A stretch of 64,000 nt of DNA from Cellvibrio fontiphilus_A (GTDB lineage Bacteria > Pseudomonadota > Gammaproteobacteria > Pseudomonadales > Cellvibrionaceae). Position numbers and translations under genes: made by a program. Within the stretch, counting starts at the first letter, position 1. Each line of letters begins with the position of its first letter. The stretch is from contig NZ_JBHRTF010000002.1 of the NCBI RefSeq assembly GCF_042646205.1, forward strand, positions 558,001 through 622,000. The letters are read 5' to 3'. Positions 26,789 through 35,858 of this stretch are shown here, one piece after another. The notes under the pieces were generated by a model. The model was given only the letters and a program-made list of their open reading frames with translations. It made no database searches and was not told the DNA's origin.

Positions 26789-28699
26789 TCAGGACGCCTG
26801 CTGTTCGGGTGCATCTTCCTGCAGACGTCTTAATACGCCGCGTTTTTTCAAATAAATTAATACAAGAGAAATAGCGGCCGGCGTAATGCCTGATATACGC
26901 GCGGCACGCGCCAGAGTTTGTGGTCGCGCTGCTGTCAGTTTTTGTTTAACTTCATTGGATAGGCCATCAACCACCGAATAATCAAAGTCATCGGGGATGA
27001 GCGTATTTTCATAAGCGCGTAGACGATCCACATCTTCTTGTTGACGTTCAATATAGCCGGAATACTTTGCTTCGATTTCTACTTGTTCAGCTGCCGCTAC
27101 ATTGGCGATAGGCTCACCTTTTAACGCCGCTATATCGGTGTAGGTTAATTCCGGGCGACGCAAAAGATCCATCAAACTGTATTCACGAGTCAGTTTGGTT
27201 TGGATTTTGGCTTCCACTTGTTGCGCTTCGGCAGAGCCGGCTTGAATCCAGGTGGAACGCAAGCGCTCTTGCTCCAGCGCAATTTGCTCGCGTTTGTCAC
27301 AGAACACTTGCCACTGGGCATCGCTGATTAAACCAAACTCACGCGCCTTTTCGGTGAGACGCAAGTCGGCATTGTCTTCGCGCAACAATAAGCGATATTC
27401 CGCACGGCTGGTAAACATGCGATAGGGTTCTTTGGTGCCGAGCGTAATCAGATCATCGACGAGTACACCGATGTAAGCTTGATCGCGAGTCGGACACCAA
27501 GCGGCTTTTTCCTGCGCGCGCAGCGCCGCGTTAATTCCCGCAAGCAGCCCTTGGGCACCGGCCTCTTCATAACCGGTGGTGCCGTTGATTTGACCGGCAA
27601 AAAATAACCCGCCGATCACTTTGGTTTCCAAACTGTGCTGTAAATCTTGCGGATTGAAAAAATCGTATTCGATGGCGTAACCCGGACGCAGGATATGTGC
27701 GTTTTCAAAACCTTTCATCGAGCGCACGATTTCCAACTGCACATCAAAGGGCAAGCTGGTGGAAATCCCATTGGGATAAAGTTCGTGAGTAGTTAAACCC
27801 TCAGGCTCGATAAACACCTGATGTGAGTCTTTATCCGCAAAGCGGTGAATTTTATCTTCGATGGATGGACAGTAGCGCGGGCCAATGCCTTCAATCACGC
27901 CCGAGTACATGGGTGAGCGATCCAGGTTACGGCGGATGACATCGTGGGTTTTTTCGTTGGTATGGGTGATGTAACAGCAAATTTGGCGCGGCTGCATGGC
28001 GCGGTTACCCATCACCGACATCACCGGGCGCGGTTCGTCGCCCCACTGTTTTTCCAACAGATCAAAATTAACACTGCGCGCATCAATACGCGGCGGTGTA
28101 CCGGTTTTTAGTCGATCAACCCGCAGCGGTAATTCACGCAAACGTTTTGATAACGCAATCGACGGTGGATCACCGGCGCGGCCGCCAGAATAATTTTGCA
28201 AACCTATGTGAATCAAACCACCGAGGAAAGTACCAGCGGTCAGTACCACCTGATTGGCCATGAATTTCAGCCCCATCTGCGTGACCACACCACGCACCTG
28301 ATCGTTTTCTACTATCAGGTCGTCAGCAGCCTGCTGGAAGATCCACAGATTTTGCTGGTTCTCCAGGGTTTCGCGAATCGCCGCTTTATAAAGTATGCGA
28401 TCTGCCTGGGCGCGAGTGGCGCGTACCGCAGGGCCCTTGCGCGCATTGAGCACACGAAACTGGATTCCCCCCTTATCGGTCGCCAGCGCCATGGCGCCAC
28501 CCATGGCATCAATTTCCTTAACCAGATGGCTCTTGCCAATGCCGCCAATCGCGGGGTTACAGGACATTTGACCAAGGGTTTCAATGTTGTGAGTGAGCAG
28601 CAGGGTTTTACAGCCCATGCGCGCTGCCGCCAAACAGGCCTCAGTGCCCGCGTGACCGCCGCCAATCACAATCACATCAAAACGATCCGGGTAAATCAT
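26789..28699 (-). CDS. mnmG: tRNA uridine-34 carboxymethylaminomethyl enzyme, FAD subunit
   Basis: About 636 residues. The FAD dinucleotide motif VIGGGHAGTEACLAAARMG is at residues 10-30, followed by CNPAIGGIGKSHLVKEIDAMGG and TGTFLGG. The C-terminal helical MnmE-binding domain includes EIEAKYSGYIERQQ and RISGITPAAISL. With MnmE it installs cmnm5 on wobble U34. ATG 28699 is chosen (YPDRFDVIVIGGG aligns with the family start); GTG 28702 directly precedes it. It is first of the mnmG-rsmG-parAB run, behind a sigma70 promoter. Confidence 0.97.
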   Translation of the reverse strand: MIYPDRFDVIVIGGGHAGTEACLAAARMGCKTLLLTHNIETLGQMSCNPAIGGIGKSHLVKEIDAMGGAMALATDKGGIQFRVLNARKGPAVRATRAQADRILYKAAIRETLENQQNLWIFQQAADDLIVENDQVRGVVTQMGLKFMANQVVLTAGTFLGGLIHIGLQNYSGGRAGDPPSIALSKRLRELPLRVDRLKTGTPPRIDARSVNFDLLEKQWGDEPRPVMSVMGNRAMQPRQICCYITHTNEKTHDVIRRNLDRSPMYSGVIEGIGPRYCPSIEDKIHRFADKDSHQVFIEPEGLTTHELYPNGISTSLPFDVQLEIVRSMKGFENAHILRPGYAIEYDFFNPQDLQHSLETKVIGGLFFAGQINGTTGYEEAGAQGLLAGINAALRAQEKAAWCPTRDQAYIGVLVDDLITLGTKEPYRMFTSRAEYRLLLREDNADLRLTEKAREFGLISDAQWQVFCDKREQIALEQERLRSTWIQAGSAEAQQVEAKIQTKLTREYSLMDLLRRPELTYTDIAALKGEPIANVAAAEQVEIEAKYSGYIERQQEDVDRLRAYENTLIPDDFDYSVVDGLSNEVKQKLTAARPQTLARAARISGITPAAISLVLIYLKKRGVLRRLQEDAPEQQAS

Positions 28700-28764
28700 C
28701 ACTTACTACCTTGCAGCAAGGCTGCATACCAAAAGATTAAACAGGGGAAAGACAAAGGGGCGAC

Positions 28765-28793
28765 ATTATAGGGCCAGTGAGGGTTTTGCACAA
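28765..28793 (-). promoter_or_regulatory. Sigma70 promoter of mnmG
   Basis: On the minus strand: -35 TTGTGC (28788-28793), 17 bp, -10 TATAAT (28765-28770, consensus). The expected transcript starts about 60 bp before the mnmG start. Confidence 0.7.
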
Positions 28794-28799
28794 AACTTG

Positions 28800-29404
28800 T
28801 ACAGGGATTAATCAGTCGCTTTTTTGCGCAAATTTTTTATCTCCCTCACAGGACAAACAATGACACTTATTCAAAAAATGTATTCGCGTTACTACAGAGG
28901 AAAATATTTTATGAAATGAATATATGTATTGTTATTTAGGTATTTAAAAGATGTTGTTATATATAGCGCTAATTAAATTTGTGGATAACTCTATAAAATT
29001 TATATTTTTCAATATCTTATATTAATAATAAGAGGTTGGAAAAACACCCTAAAAGCTGCTTTTAAACTGCTTGGAAGCTGGTAGCAAAAAGTCGGGTTAT
29101 ACAGAAAACAGGGAATTTACGATTTATCCCCAAAAACCTACCCAGCTTTTGTCGAGGAGACACACAGACTTGTACACACAGAATTGGTTTTAACAGTTAA
29201 ACAGTATTAAAAACAATCAGTTAGACAATAAAACTCGACTCAACTGTGGATAACCTGTGTAACTGTGTGGAAAAACATGGAGATAACCCTGAATAAAGGT
29301 TTCTTTTACTGTAAGGTTTGCTGAATTTATTTGATAAATCTGGATGATCTCGATCTGGCGATTTGCGGTAAAACTCACAGGCTCAACAGTCATGGAGACT
29401 ACCA
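28800..29404. other. AT-rich DnaA-box region upstream of mnmG (oriC-like)
   Basis: About 600 bp with no gene. Exact DnaA boxes TGTGGATAA occur at 28980-28988 and 29245-29253, with near-matches TTATCCCCA (29124-29132) and TTATACAGA (29097-29105). A very AT-rich stretch (about 28890-29035) could unwind. In E. coli oriC lies next to mnmG. Here it may be a second or ancestral initiation region, or a DnaA titration or regulation site. Confidence 0.5.
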
Positions 29405-29593
29405 ATGTTTAGTTTTTTAAGACCAAATCCACTCAAGAGTTACCGCAAGCAGTATGGCGAATTACTGGAAGCGGCTATGCAGGCGCAGCGCAGGGGAGAT
29501 ATCAGAGGCTATTCCAGCTTGACTGAACAAGCAGAGGAAGTTGCAGCCAAGATTGAAGCATTGGAAAAGCAGGCAGCCGAATCAGGTACCTGA
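29405..29593 (+). CDS. Small conserved protein, DUF6435-like
   Basis: 62 residues, helical and charged, beginning FSFLRPNPLKSYRKQY, with a heptad-like second half (EEVAAKIEALEKQAAES). It resembles a short gammaproteobacterial family I recall as DUF6435; that match is from memory. GGAG lies seven bases before the ATG, supporting translation. It is the only plus-strand gene among the minus-strand origin-left genes and points convergently at mnmE. Function is unknown. Confidence 0.65.
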   Translation: MFSFLRPNPLKSYRKQYGELLEAAMQAQRRGDIRGYSSLTEQAEEVAAKIEALEKQAAESGT

Positions 29594-29646
29594 TCAAAAA
29601 GTTTGGCTTGATTGCGTGGTATTAGGGTGGGTGTTTGAAGCCTGGC

Positions 29647-31011
29647 TTATTTACCGATACAGAAACTGCTGAAAATGCGGCCCAGTAAATCATCAGGTGT
29701 AAATTCGCCGGTTATTTCACCCAAGGCGTTCTGCGCTTGGCGCAAGTCTTCGGCAAGCAGTTCACCTGCGGCGTAACCCTGCAGTTGCGCCTTGCCTGAG
29801 GCGAGAAAAACCTGTGCCCGTTCCAAGGCATCCAAATGGCGACGACGGGCGGTGAAGCCACTTTCACCGCTCTCACTGAAACCCATGATGGTTTTTAGAT
29901 GCTGTTTTAAATCCTCGATGCCGGCACCGGTCGCAGCACTGATACCTATGTAGGTATCACCAGCGCTGGAGGTAAACAGCCCCTGAGCTTCGCCATTTAA
30001 ATCAATTTTGTTGCGAACCAGCGTAATTTTGCGTGGATCTTGCAGTTTTTCTGTGAATTCTGGCCAGATCTGCTGTGGGGCGGTAAGCGGGCTTTGACGC
30101 GCATCAATCAGCAGTAATACCTGGTCGGCCTGTTGAATTTCCTGCCAGGCGCGTTGTATACCAATCTGTTCCACTTCATCGGGGCTGTCGCGCAAACCGG
30201 CGGTATCAATAATGTGCAGGGGCATGCCATCAATGTGGATATGTTCGCGCAAAACATCGCGGGTAGTGCCTTCAATACTGGTGACAATGGCAGATTCACG
30301 CCCACTCAATGCATTTAGCAGGCTGGATTTACCGGCATTGGGGCGACCGGCAATCACTACGCGCATACCATCGCGTACCAGTGCTCCCTGACGCGCTTCT
30401 TTAAAGACTTGCTCCAGTCGCTGGATGATGCCCTCCAGATCCCGCGCTACCTTTCCGTCACTTAAAAAGTCGATTTCCTCTTCGGGAAAGTCGATAGAGG
30501 CTTCGACATAAATGCGCAGGTGAATCAGCGCTTCAACCAATTCATGGATGCGTTTGGAGAAGGCGCCCTGCAGTGAGTGCAGCGCATTGCGGGCCGCTTG
30601 TTCGGTGGTGGCATCAATTAAATCGGCAATGGCTTCGGCTTGCGCCAAATCCAGCTTGTCATTGAGAAACGCGCGCTCGGAGAATTCCCCCGGGCGGGCG
30701 AGGCGTATACCCAGCTGGGTAATTTCGCGCAGGAGTAAATCCAAAATAACCGGGCCGCCATGACCTTGTAGTTCCAGTACATCTTCACCGGTGAAGGAAT
30801 TCGGGCCGGGAAAATATAGCGCTATGCCTTGATCCAATACCTCACCGCTGCGACTTTTAAAATCACAAAAATGTGCATGGCGTGGTTGTAAAGGAATAGT
30901 GAGGAGTTGTTCAGCAACCAGTTTGGCTTTGGGGCCGGAGATGCGAACTATGCCGACACCACCACGGCCAGTGGCGGTGGCTATGGCAGCGATGGTGTCG
31001 GTAGCGATCAT
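29647..31011 (-). CDS. mnmE: tRNA modification GTPase MnmE
   Basis: 454 residues. An N-terminal tetrahydrofolate-binding domain (GRGGVGIVRISGP) and helical domain are interrupted by a G domain with G1 GRPNAGKSS, G2 TSIEGTTRD, G3 DTAGL and G4 RNKID. The C-terminal CIGK motif essential for the modification ends the protein. It partners MnmG in wobble U34 modification. It lies 9 bp after yidC, in the order rpmH-rnpA-yidD-yidC-mnmE. Confidence 0.97.
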   Translation of the reverse strand: MIATDTIAAIATATGRGGVGIVRISGPKAKLVAEQLLTIPLQPRHAHFCDFKSRSGEVLDQGIALYFPGPNSFTGEDVLELQGHGGPVILDLLLREITQLGIRLARPGEFSERAFLNDKLDLAQAEAIADLIDATTEQAARNALHSLQGAFSKRIHELVEALIHLRIYVEASIDFPEEEIDFLSDGKVARDLEGIIQRLEQVFKEARQGALVRDGMRVVIAGRPNAGKSSLLNALSGRESAIVTSIEGTTRDVLREHIHIDGMPLHIIDTAGLRDSPDEVEQIGIQRAWQEIQQADQVLLLIDARQSPLTAPQQIWPEFTEKLQDPRKITLVRNKIDLNGEAQGLFTSSAGDTYIGISAATGAGIEDLKQHLKTIMGFSESGESGFTARRRHLDALERAQVFLASGKAQLQGYAAGELLAEDLRQAQNALGEITGEFTPDDLLGRIFSSFCIGK

Positions 31012-31020
31012 AGAACTAAC

Positions 31021-32676
31021 TTATTTTGCAGAGGGTTCGGCGTCGATTTGTTTGGTAATGATGTACTGCTGGGCAATCGACAAAGTATTGTTGGTAACCC
31101 AGTAAAGCACCAGTCCAGCCGGGAACCAGAGGAACATAAAGGTAAACAGGAACGGCAGCATTTGCATGATGCGCGCCTGCATAGGGTCGGTCGGCTGGGG
31201 GTTGAGCTTTTGCATAAAATACATGGTGATACCGTAGATAATCGGCAACACAAAGTAGGGGTCTTTTACGGAGAGATCCATGATCCAGCCGAAGAAAGGT
31301 GAATGGCGCAGCTCAACCGATTCCATCAAAACATAATAAAGTGCAAGGAACACTGGCATCTGAATCAATAAAGGTAAACAACCACCAAAAGGGTTTACCT
31401 TTTCGGTTTTGTACATCTTCATCATTTCTTGCGAGAACTTCTGGCGGTCATCCCCATAGCGCTCTTTCATCTCCGCCATTTTCGGAGCCAGCTTGCGCAT
31501 TTTTGCCATAGATTTATAGCTGGTTGCAGAAAGCTTAAAGAACAATAATTTTACGCAGAGCGTCAGACCAATAATGGCCAGACCCCAGTTGCCTACCAGA
31601 TTGTGGATAAACTTCAGCACCCAGAATAAGGGTTTAGCTACCCACCACAGCCAGCCGTAATCAACGGTCAGATCGAGATAGGGAGAAATCTCCTCCAGGC
31701 GTTCAGTGTCTTTGGGCCCAGCGTAGAAGCTGGCACTGATCACACCCTGTGTTCCCGGTGCAACTTCATTGACCTTGCCGGTAAAGCCCATGAGGTACAT
31801 GTCGTTATTACCCAGTTTGCGCAGGTGGTAGTTATTGCTGCTGCCTGCATCGGGAATCCAGGCGCTGACAAAATAGTGCTGCACCATCGCAATCCAGCCA
31901 CCTTGCACACTGGTCTTTATTTCATTTTCAGCCATATCGGCAAAAGTAATCTTTTTGTATTTCTCATCAGGTGTAGTGATGGCAGCACCTAAATAAGGGT
32001 TCATTTCCAAGGCACTGACTTTTACAAAGTTTTGGCTATCGCGTTTGATTTGGCCGTAGAGCTGGGCTGACCAATTATTGGCGCTTTGGTTATCGATCAG
32101 GTAGTCGACTTTTATCAGGTAGTCGCCGCGCGTAAAGGTAAAGCGTTTGGTGATTTTTACCTCGCCTTGCTGTAAATGCAGATCGACAACCAATTCATTT
32201 TGACCTTCAGTCAATTCATATTGTTGTTGCTCGCTGCGAAACAGTGGGCGACCGGCAGCGGTATCGGTGCCATTTGCACCAATCAGACCGCTTTGTGCGA
32301 GGTAGGTGTGGTTGTTGCGATTATCCAAAAGCACAAACGGTTGGTCGGGAGTGTCCAGCTTCAGGAAGTGACGAGGTAGAGCGAGCTGCACTATATCGCC
32401 ACCCAGAGGATTAATGGTCAGTTCGAAGCTGTCGGTTTTTACGGTGATTAATTGTGTAGCGGCTAGATCTGCTTTGGCCGTTTCGGTGGATTCATTGGCA
32501 GCTACCGGAATTTCACTGCTGGAGACAGGCACAGAGCCTGTTGCGGCGCTAGAAGAGGTTTGTGATGCAACAGCGGCCGGTGCCGGTAGCTGTTCCTGGA
32601 ATTCGTGCCAGCGAATAACCAACATCAATAAAGTCGCGAGTATTGCCGCTATTAACAGGTTTTTTTGCCAATCCAT
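31021..32676 (-). CDS. yidC: Membrane protein insertase YidC
   Basis: 551 residues. An N-terminal helix (MDWQKNLLIAAILATLLMLVI without signal cleavage) is followed by a Ser/Ala-rich segment, a large periplasmic beta-domain (about 70-330) and the conserved five-helix insertase core (about 355-540) with YKSMAKMRKLAPKMAEMKERYG and NPFGGCLPLLIQMPVFLALY. It inserts proteins such as Fo c and a into the inner membrane. ATG 32676 is chosen because the MDxQRNLL-like N terminus matches the family; the frame is open 27 codons further upstream inside yidD. Confidence 0.96.
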   Translation of the reverse strand: MDWQKNLLIAAILATLLMLVIRWHEFQEQLPAPAAVASQTSSSAATGSVPVSSSEIPVAANESTETAKADLAATQLITVKTDSFELTINPLGGDIVQLALPRHFLKLDTPDQPFVLLDNRNNHTYLAQSGLIGANGTDTAAGRPLFRSEQQQYELTEGQNELVVDLHLQQGEVKITKRFTFTRGDYLIKVDYLIDNQSANNWSAQLYGQIKRDSQNFVKVSALEMNPYLGAAITTPDEKYKKITFADMAENEIKTSVQGGWIAMVQHYFVSAWIPDAGSSNNYHLRKLGNNDMYLMGFTGKVNEVAPGTQGVISASFYAGPKDTERLEEISPYLDLTVDYGWLWWVAKPLFWVLKFIHNLVGNWGLAIIGLTLCVKLLFFKLSATSYKSMAKMRKLAPKMAEMKERYGDDRQKFSQEMMKMYKTEKVNPFGGCLPLLIQMPVFLALYYVLMESVELRHSPFFGWIMDLSVKDPYFVLPIIYGITMYFMQKLNPQPTDPMQARIMQMLPFLFTFMFLWFPAGLVLYWVTNNTLSIAQQYIITKQIDAEPSAK

Positions 32677-32677
32677 C

Positions 32678-32980
32678 TTAATGACTGCCATCAGTAGTGT
32701 GTGAATGAGAAGAAGTGCAACAGGTTTTACCCAGTTGGGGGACTGGATCCAGGCCACCTTGGTGCCAAGGGTGGCATTTTAGTAGGCGACGCAGGGTTAG
32801 ATAAGTCCCAATAAAGAATCCATGTTTGACGAATGCCTCTTCTGAATAATGAGAGCAACTGGGGTAAAACCGGCATTGGTTGCCAATCCAGGGGCTAAGC
32901 AAGTAACGATAGGCATGCAGTAGTTTCACTGCCACCCATACCAGCGTTTGATTTAGCCTAGAGATCAGCGGTTTTAACAT
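32678..32980 (-). CDS. yidD: Membrane protein insertion efficiency factor YidD
   Basis: 100 residues. The family core is obvious: LLHAYRYLLSPWIGNQCRFYPSCSHYSEEAF and the later LKCHPWHQGGLDPVP, with the conserved cysteines. It is a small amphipathic inner-membrane-associated protein that helps YidC. It overlaps the rnpA 3' end by 23 bp and ends one base before the yidC start, so the three genes are tightly coupled. Confidence 0.95.
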   Translation of the reverse strand: MLKPLISRLNQTLVWVAVKLLHAYRYLLSPWIGNQCRFYPSCSHYSEEAFVKHGFFIGTYLTLRRLLKCHPWHQGGLDPVPQLGKTCCTSSHSHTTDGSH

Positions 32981-33452
32981 TTGCGTTTACCTCTTTAGCC
33001 TTGGTGTTATTGGCCGGTGAAGTTTGCGCCTGCGATGTTAACCGATGATGGCGCATTTTTTTGAAAATTCGCTGCCACTGCTGGTTAAGTTGTTGGGTAA
33101 AGTCGCTATTGGATAGCTGTTCCAGACCGTTGCGCGATAAAAACACCATATCTACGCCGCTAAAAGCTTGTTGCTGTAAACGAAAGTTTTCGCGTACAAG
33201 GCGTTTAAAGCGATTGCGCTCTACTGCGTGTTTTAGATGTTTTTTGGCCATCACCAATCCCAGGCGAGCATGAGATAGCTGATTGAAGCGGGCGAGAATT
33301 AAAAAGTTCTGGTGAGAAGCACGCAGGGGAGCGTTATCAAAAACTGGTTTGAAATCGGCAGCGCAGAGTAAACGGAGGGATTTACCAAAACAAAACTTGT
33401 TTTGGCGGTGATTCAAACTAGCAGGCTGTTGAAATTCTATTTCGGCTGGCAT
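32958..33452 (-). CDS. rnpA: Ribonuclease P protein component
   Basis: 164 residues by the ATG at 33452. The RNase P protein fold is clear (LRLLCAADFKPVFDN, ARLGLVMAKKHLKHAVERNRFKRLVRE), including the RNR motif. It binds the catalytic RNA to mature tRNA 5' ends. The first 12 codons (AEIEFQQPAS region) are encoded by one end of a MITE-like inverted-repeat element; the native start could be the TTG at 33416, just outside the element. The C terminus after about residue 135 is an extra Ala/Thr/Lys tail. No good ribosome site precedes ATG 33452. Confidence 0.93.
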   Translation of the reverse strand: MPAEIEFQQPASLNHRQNKFCFGKSLRLLCAADFKPVFDNAPLRASHQNFLILARFNQLSHARLGLVMAKKHLKHAVERNRFKRLVRENFRLQQQAFSGVDMVFLSRNGLEQLSNSDFTQQLNQQWQRIFKKMRHHRLTSQAQTSPANNTKAKEVNANVKTADL

Positions 33453-33539
33453 AGGTGCGCTAAAAATAGTCTAGGAATGACCGTTATCGACTACTTCTAT
33501 CTCACATCTGCCAATAACGAATTTCAACAAACTGCTAGT
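33417..33539. mobile_element. MITE-like element between rpmH and rnpA
   Basis: 21-bp terminal inverted repeats (33417-33437 and 33519-33539) match at 19 of 21 positions: ACTAGCAGGCTGTTGAAATTC against ACTAGCAGTTTGTTGAAATTC (opposite strand). They enclose about 80 bp with no coding capacity for a transposase. Each end carries a flanking TA, which would fit a TA target duplication. Removing it would leave rpmH and rnpA about 20 bp apart, a normal spacing. Confidence 0.65.
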
Positions 33540-33558
33540 GAACCATGAAGCAATGCAA

Positions 33559-33696
33559 TTATACGCGGGTCAGCTCTGCACGGCCTTTGGCACGACGGCG
33601 AGCTAATACCTGACGACCACCTTTGGTAGCCATACGAGCACGGAAACCGTGGTTGCGAACACGCTTCAGATTGCTGGGTTGGAAAGTTCTTTTCAT
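33559..33696 (-). CDS. rpmH: Ribosomal protein bL34
   Basis: 45 residues: KRTFQPSNLKRVRNHGFRAR and then MATKGGRQVLARRRAKGRAELTRV, the complete highly basic L34 sequence. It is a 50S subunit protein. It heads the operon running into rnpA, yidD, yidC and mnmE. A MITE-like insertion now separates it from rnpA. ATG 33696 is the start. Confidence 0.97.
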   Translation of the reverse strand: MKRTFQPSNLKRVRNHGFRARMATKGGRQVLARRRAKGRAELTRV

Positions 33697-34195
33697 GATA
33701 AACCTGTTAAAAATCCTGAGTTAATTCACACGGTGTGCGAAAAGAGGCGGGATTCTAAAGAATGCCTTTTACTAAAGCAAATAAATTTGTGCAAATAATC
33801 AACAAAATAGGCGAATTCTTTTTTTCTACTGTTTTTACCTGTTTGTGCGCAAGTTTCTCAGTGGTTGTTAACAGGTTTATCCACAGGTTGATTGCTGTTG
33901 GGGTGGTTTCTGTAACCTTAACTACTGTGTTGCTAGTTTCGTAAATGGTTGAATTTAAAAAGCTATGCCTAATCTTAATGAATTTATTTTACCATTCGTT
34001 GTGGATAACTTTTTAGGGCAAGAGTAGACTTGTTTCCCCTTGGATAAATTGCGTTTTTTGGCGTCTGTTATCACTTGGTATCATTCAGTTTTTTGGTCAC
34101 AGTGTTTTGGCTGTACGTTTTTATAATTAGTGCCTTCTTTGTTTACCTCTTTTAAATAATTAACTAGCGCGCCTGCGTTATCGGGAGTTTTTGTT
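33697..34195. other. oriC: Probable oriC: rpmH-dnaA intergenic region
   Basis: 499 bp between divergent rpmH and dnaA. Exact DnaA boxes are TTATCCACA (33877-33885) and TGTGGATAA (34000-34008); flanks are AT-rich (33760-33845, 33950-34010). Almost all genes to the left are on the minus strand and all genes of the next 4 kb to the right are on the plus strand, so this is where replication-co-oriented transcription diverges. Pseudomonas has its origin in this gap. A TATAAT at 34122-34127 may be the dnaA -10. Confidence 0.7.
33752..33780 (-). promoter_or_regulatory. Promoter of the rpmH operon
   Basis: On the minus strand: -35 TTGCTT (33775-33780), 17 bp, -10 TAGAAT (33752-33757), about 55 bp upstream of the rpmH start and within the origin region. 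Confidence 0.6.
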
Positions 34196-35770
34196 TTGTT
34201 GCAGTCAGTTTGGAAATTATGTGCCGCCAGTTTGCAGGATGAATTGCCTTCGCAGCAGTTCAATACCTGGATTCGGCCTTTACAAATTGATGAATCAGCG
34301 GCTCCCTCTGAATTGCGCTTGTTAGCGCCCAATCGTTTTATTTGCGATTGGGTAACGGATAAGTTTCTTAATCGTATTCGTGAGTTGGCGAGTCACTATC
34401 ATCAGGGTAATAGTCTTCAGGTGGCTGTTGGTGTGGCACCTCGGCCAGCAACAGGTTTTCAGATTGCACCGTCGGTTCCTGCTCCCTATCAGGAGAGGGG
34501 CGATACCGGCGCAGCTATGCATACTGCAGCCCAGAATTCACCAGAGACAGCTAAGCTCGGTTTTGGCGCAACCCCTATTATCCAGGCGCCAAGCGCTGTT
34601 GGTGTGTCTAAAAACTTCGCTAATTTATCGGCTAAAATCAGTGAAAATGCTGGTATAAGTTTAGAAAGTGATAGTACTGCTGAGATATTAAATCGCGAAC
34701 CACTCAATAGAACTGCTACAGAGATTGAAGTAGAAGGCGGTCTAAAACACAGTAACTATTTAAATAGTGGGTCTACATTTGCCACCTTTGTTGAGGGCAA
34801 ATCCAACCAATTGGGTTTAGCCGCAGCGCGTCAAGTCGCAGAAAACCCCGGGGGTGCTTATAACCCGCTGTTTATCTATGGTGGTGTAGGTTTAGGGAAA
34901 ACGCACCTTATGCAGGCCGTTGGCAATGCGATGGTTGCCAAGAACCCAAATGCCAAGGTGGTATACCTGCATTCTGAACGCTTTGTAGCGGATATGGTGA
35001 AGGCATTGCAATTAAATGCAATTAACGACTTCAAGCGTTACTATCGTTCCATGGATGCATTGTTGATTGATGACATCCAGTTTTTTGCCGGTAAGGAGCG
35101 CTCCCAGGAAGAGTTTTTTCACACCTTTAATTCATTGCTCGAAGGTGGGCGGCAGATTATTCTCACTTGCGATCGTTTTCCTAAGGAAATCAATGGTCTT
35201 GAAGAGCGATTAAAATCCCGTTTTGGCTGGGGTTTGACGGTGGCAGTAGAGCCGCCGGAATTGGAAACCCGAGTGGCAATATTGATGAAAAAGGCAGAAC
35301 AGGTGAACATCGACCTGCCCCATGATGCTGCCTTTTTTATTGCCCAGCGTATCCGTGCCAATGTGCGAGACTTGGAAGGGGCACTTAAGCGGGTTATTGC
35401 GAGTGCGAATTTTACCGGTCGCGCTATTGATGTGGAGCTGGTGCGCGAAGCCCTAAAAGATCTATTAGCGCTACAGGACAAACAAGTTGGTATTGATAAT
35501 ATCCAGCGGGTTGTCTGTGAGTATTACAAAATCAAGATGAACGACATGATCTCCAAGCGCCGCAGTCGTTCAGTAGCTCGCCCAAGGCAAGTCGCCATGG
35601 CTCTTGCAAAGGAATTAACCAACCACAGTTTGCCTGAGATTGGTGAAGCTTTTGGGGGGCGCGACCATACCACTGTGCTGCATGCTTGTCGCAAAATAAA
35701 AGAATTGCAGGAAGAAACAGCGGATATCCGCGAGGATATGAAAAACCTACTTCGGTCACTAACTACCTGA
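34196..35770 (+). CDS. dnaA: Chromosomal replication initiator DnaA
   Basis: 524 residues. Domain I (about 1-82) binds DnaB/DiaA-type partners; domain II is a long, low-complexity linker of roughly 100 residues (85-185). Domain III has Walker A GGVGLGKT (229-236) and Walker B LLIDDIQFF. Domain IV ends with the box-recognition signature GGRDHTTVLHACRKI. The start is TTG 34196 with GGGAG eight bases upstream; the frame has no ATG or GTG between it and the upstream stop. DnaA-ATP opens oriC and recruits helicase. dnaN follows after 88 bp. Confidence 0.97.
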   Translation: MLQSVWKLCAASLQDELPSQQFNTWIRPLQIDESAAPSELRLLAPNRFICDWVTDKFLNRIRELASHYHQGNSLQVAVGVAPRPATGFQIAPSVPAPYQERGDTGAAMHTAAQNSPETAKLGFGATPIIQAPSAVGVSKNFANLSAKISENAGISLESDSTAEILNREPLNRTATEIEVEGGLKHSNYLNSGSTFATFVEGKSNQLGLAAARQVAENPGGAYNPLFIYGGVGLGKTHLMQAVGNAMVAKNPNAKVVYLHSERFVADMVKALQLNAINDFKRYYRSMDALLIDDIQFFAGKERSQEEFFHTFNSLLEGGRQIILTCDRFPKEINGLEERLKSRFGWGLTVAVEPPELETRVAILMKKAEQVNIDLPHDAAFFIAQRIRANVRDLEGALKRVIASANFTGRAIDVELVREALKDLLALQDKQVGIDNIQRVVCEYYKIKMNDMISKRRSRSVARPRQVAMALAKELTNHSLPEIGEAFGGRDHTTVLHACRKIKELQEETADIREDMKNLLRSLTT

Positions 35771-35858
35771 TTTACTTATTTTTTTGCTGTGTTGTACCTG
35801 AGGTGAACCTCAGCTTGAGATAAAACCAGTCCCGGATGATTACTTAAGAGACCATCAC

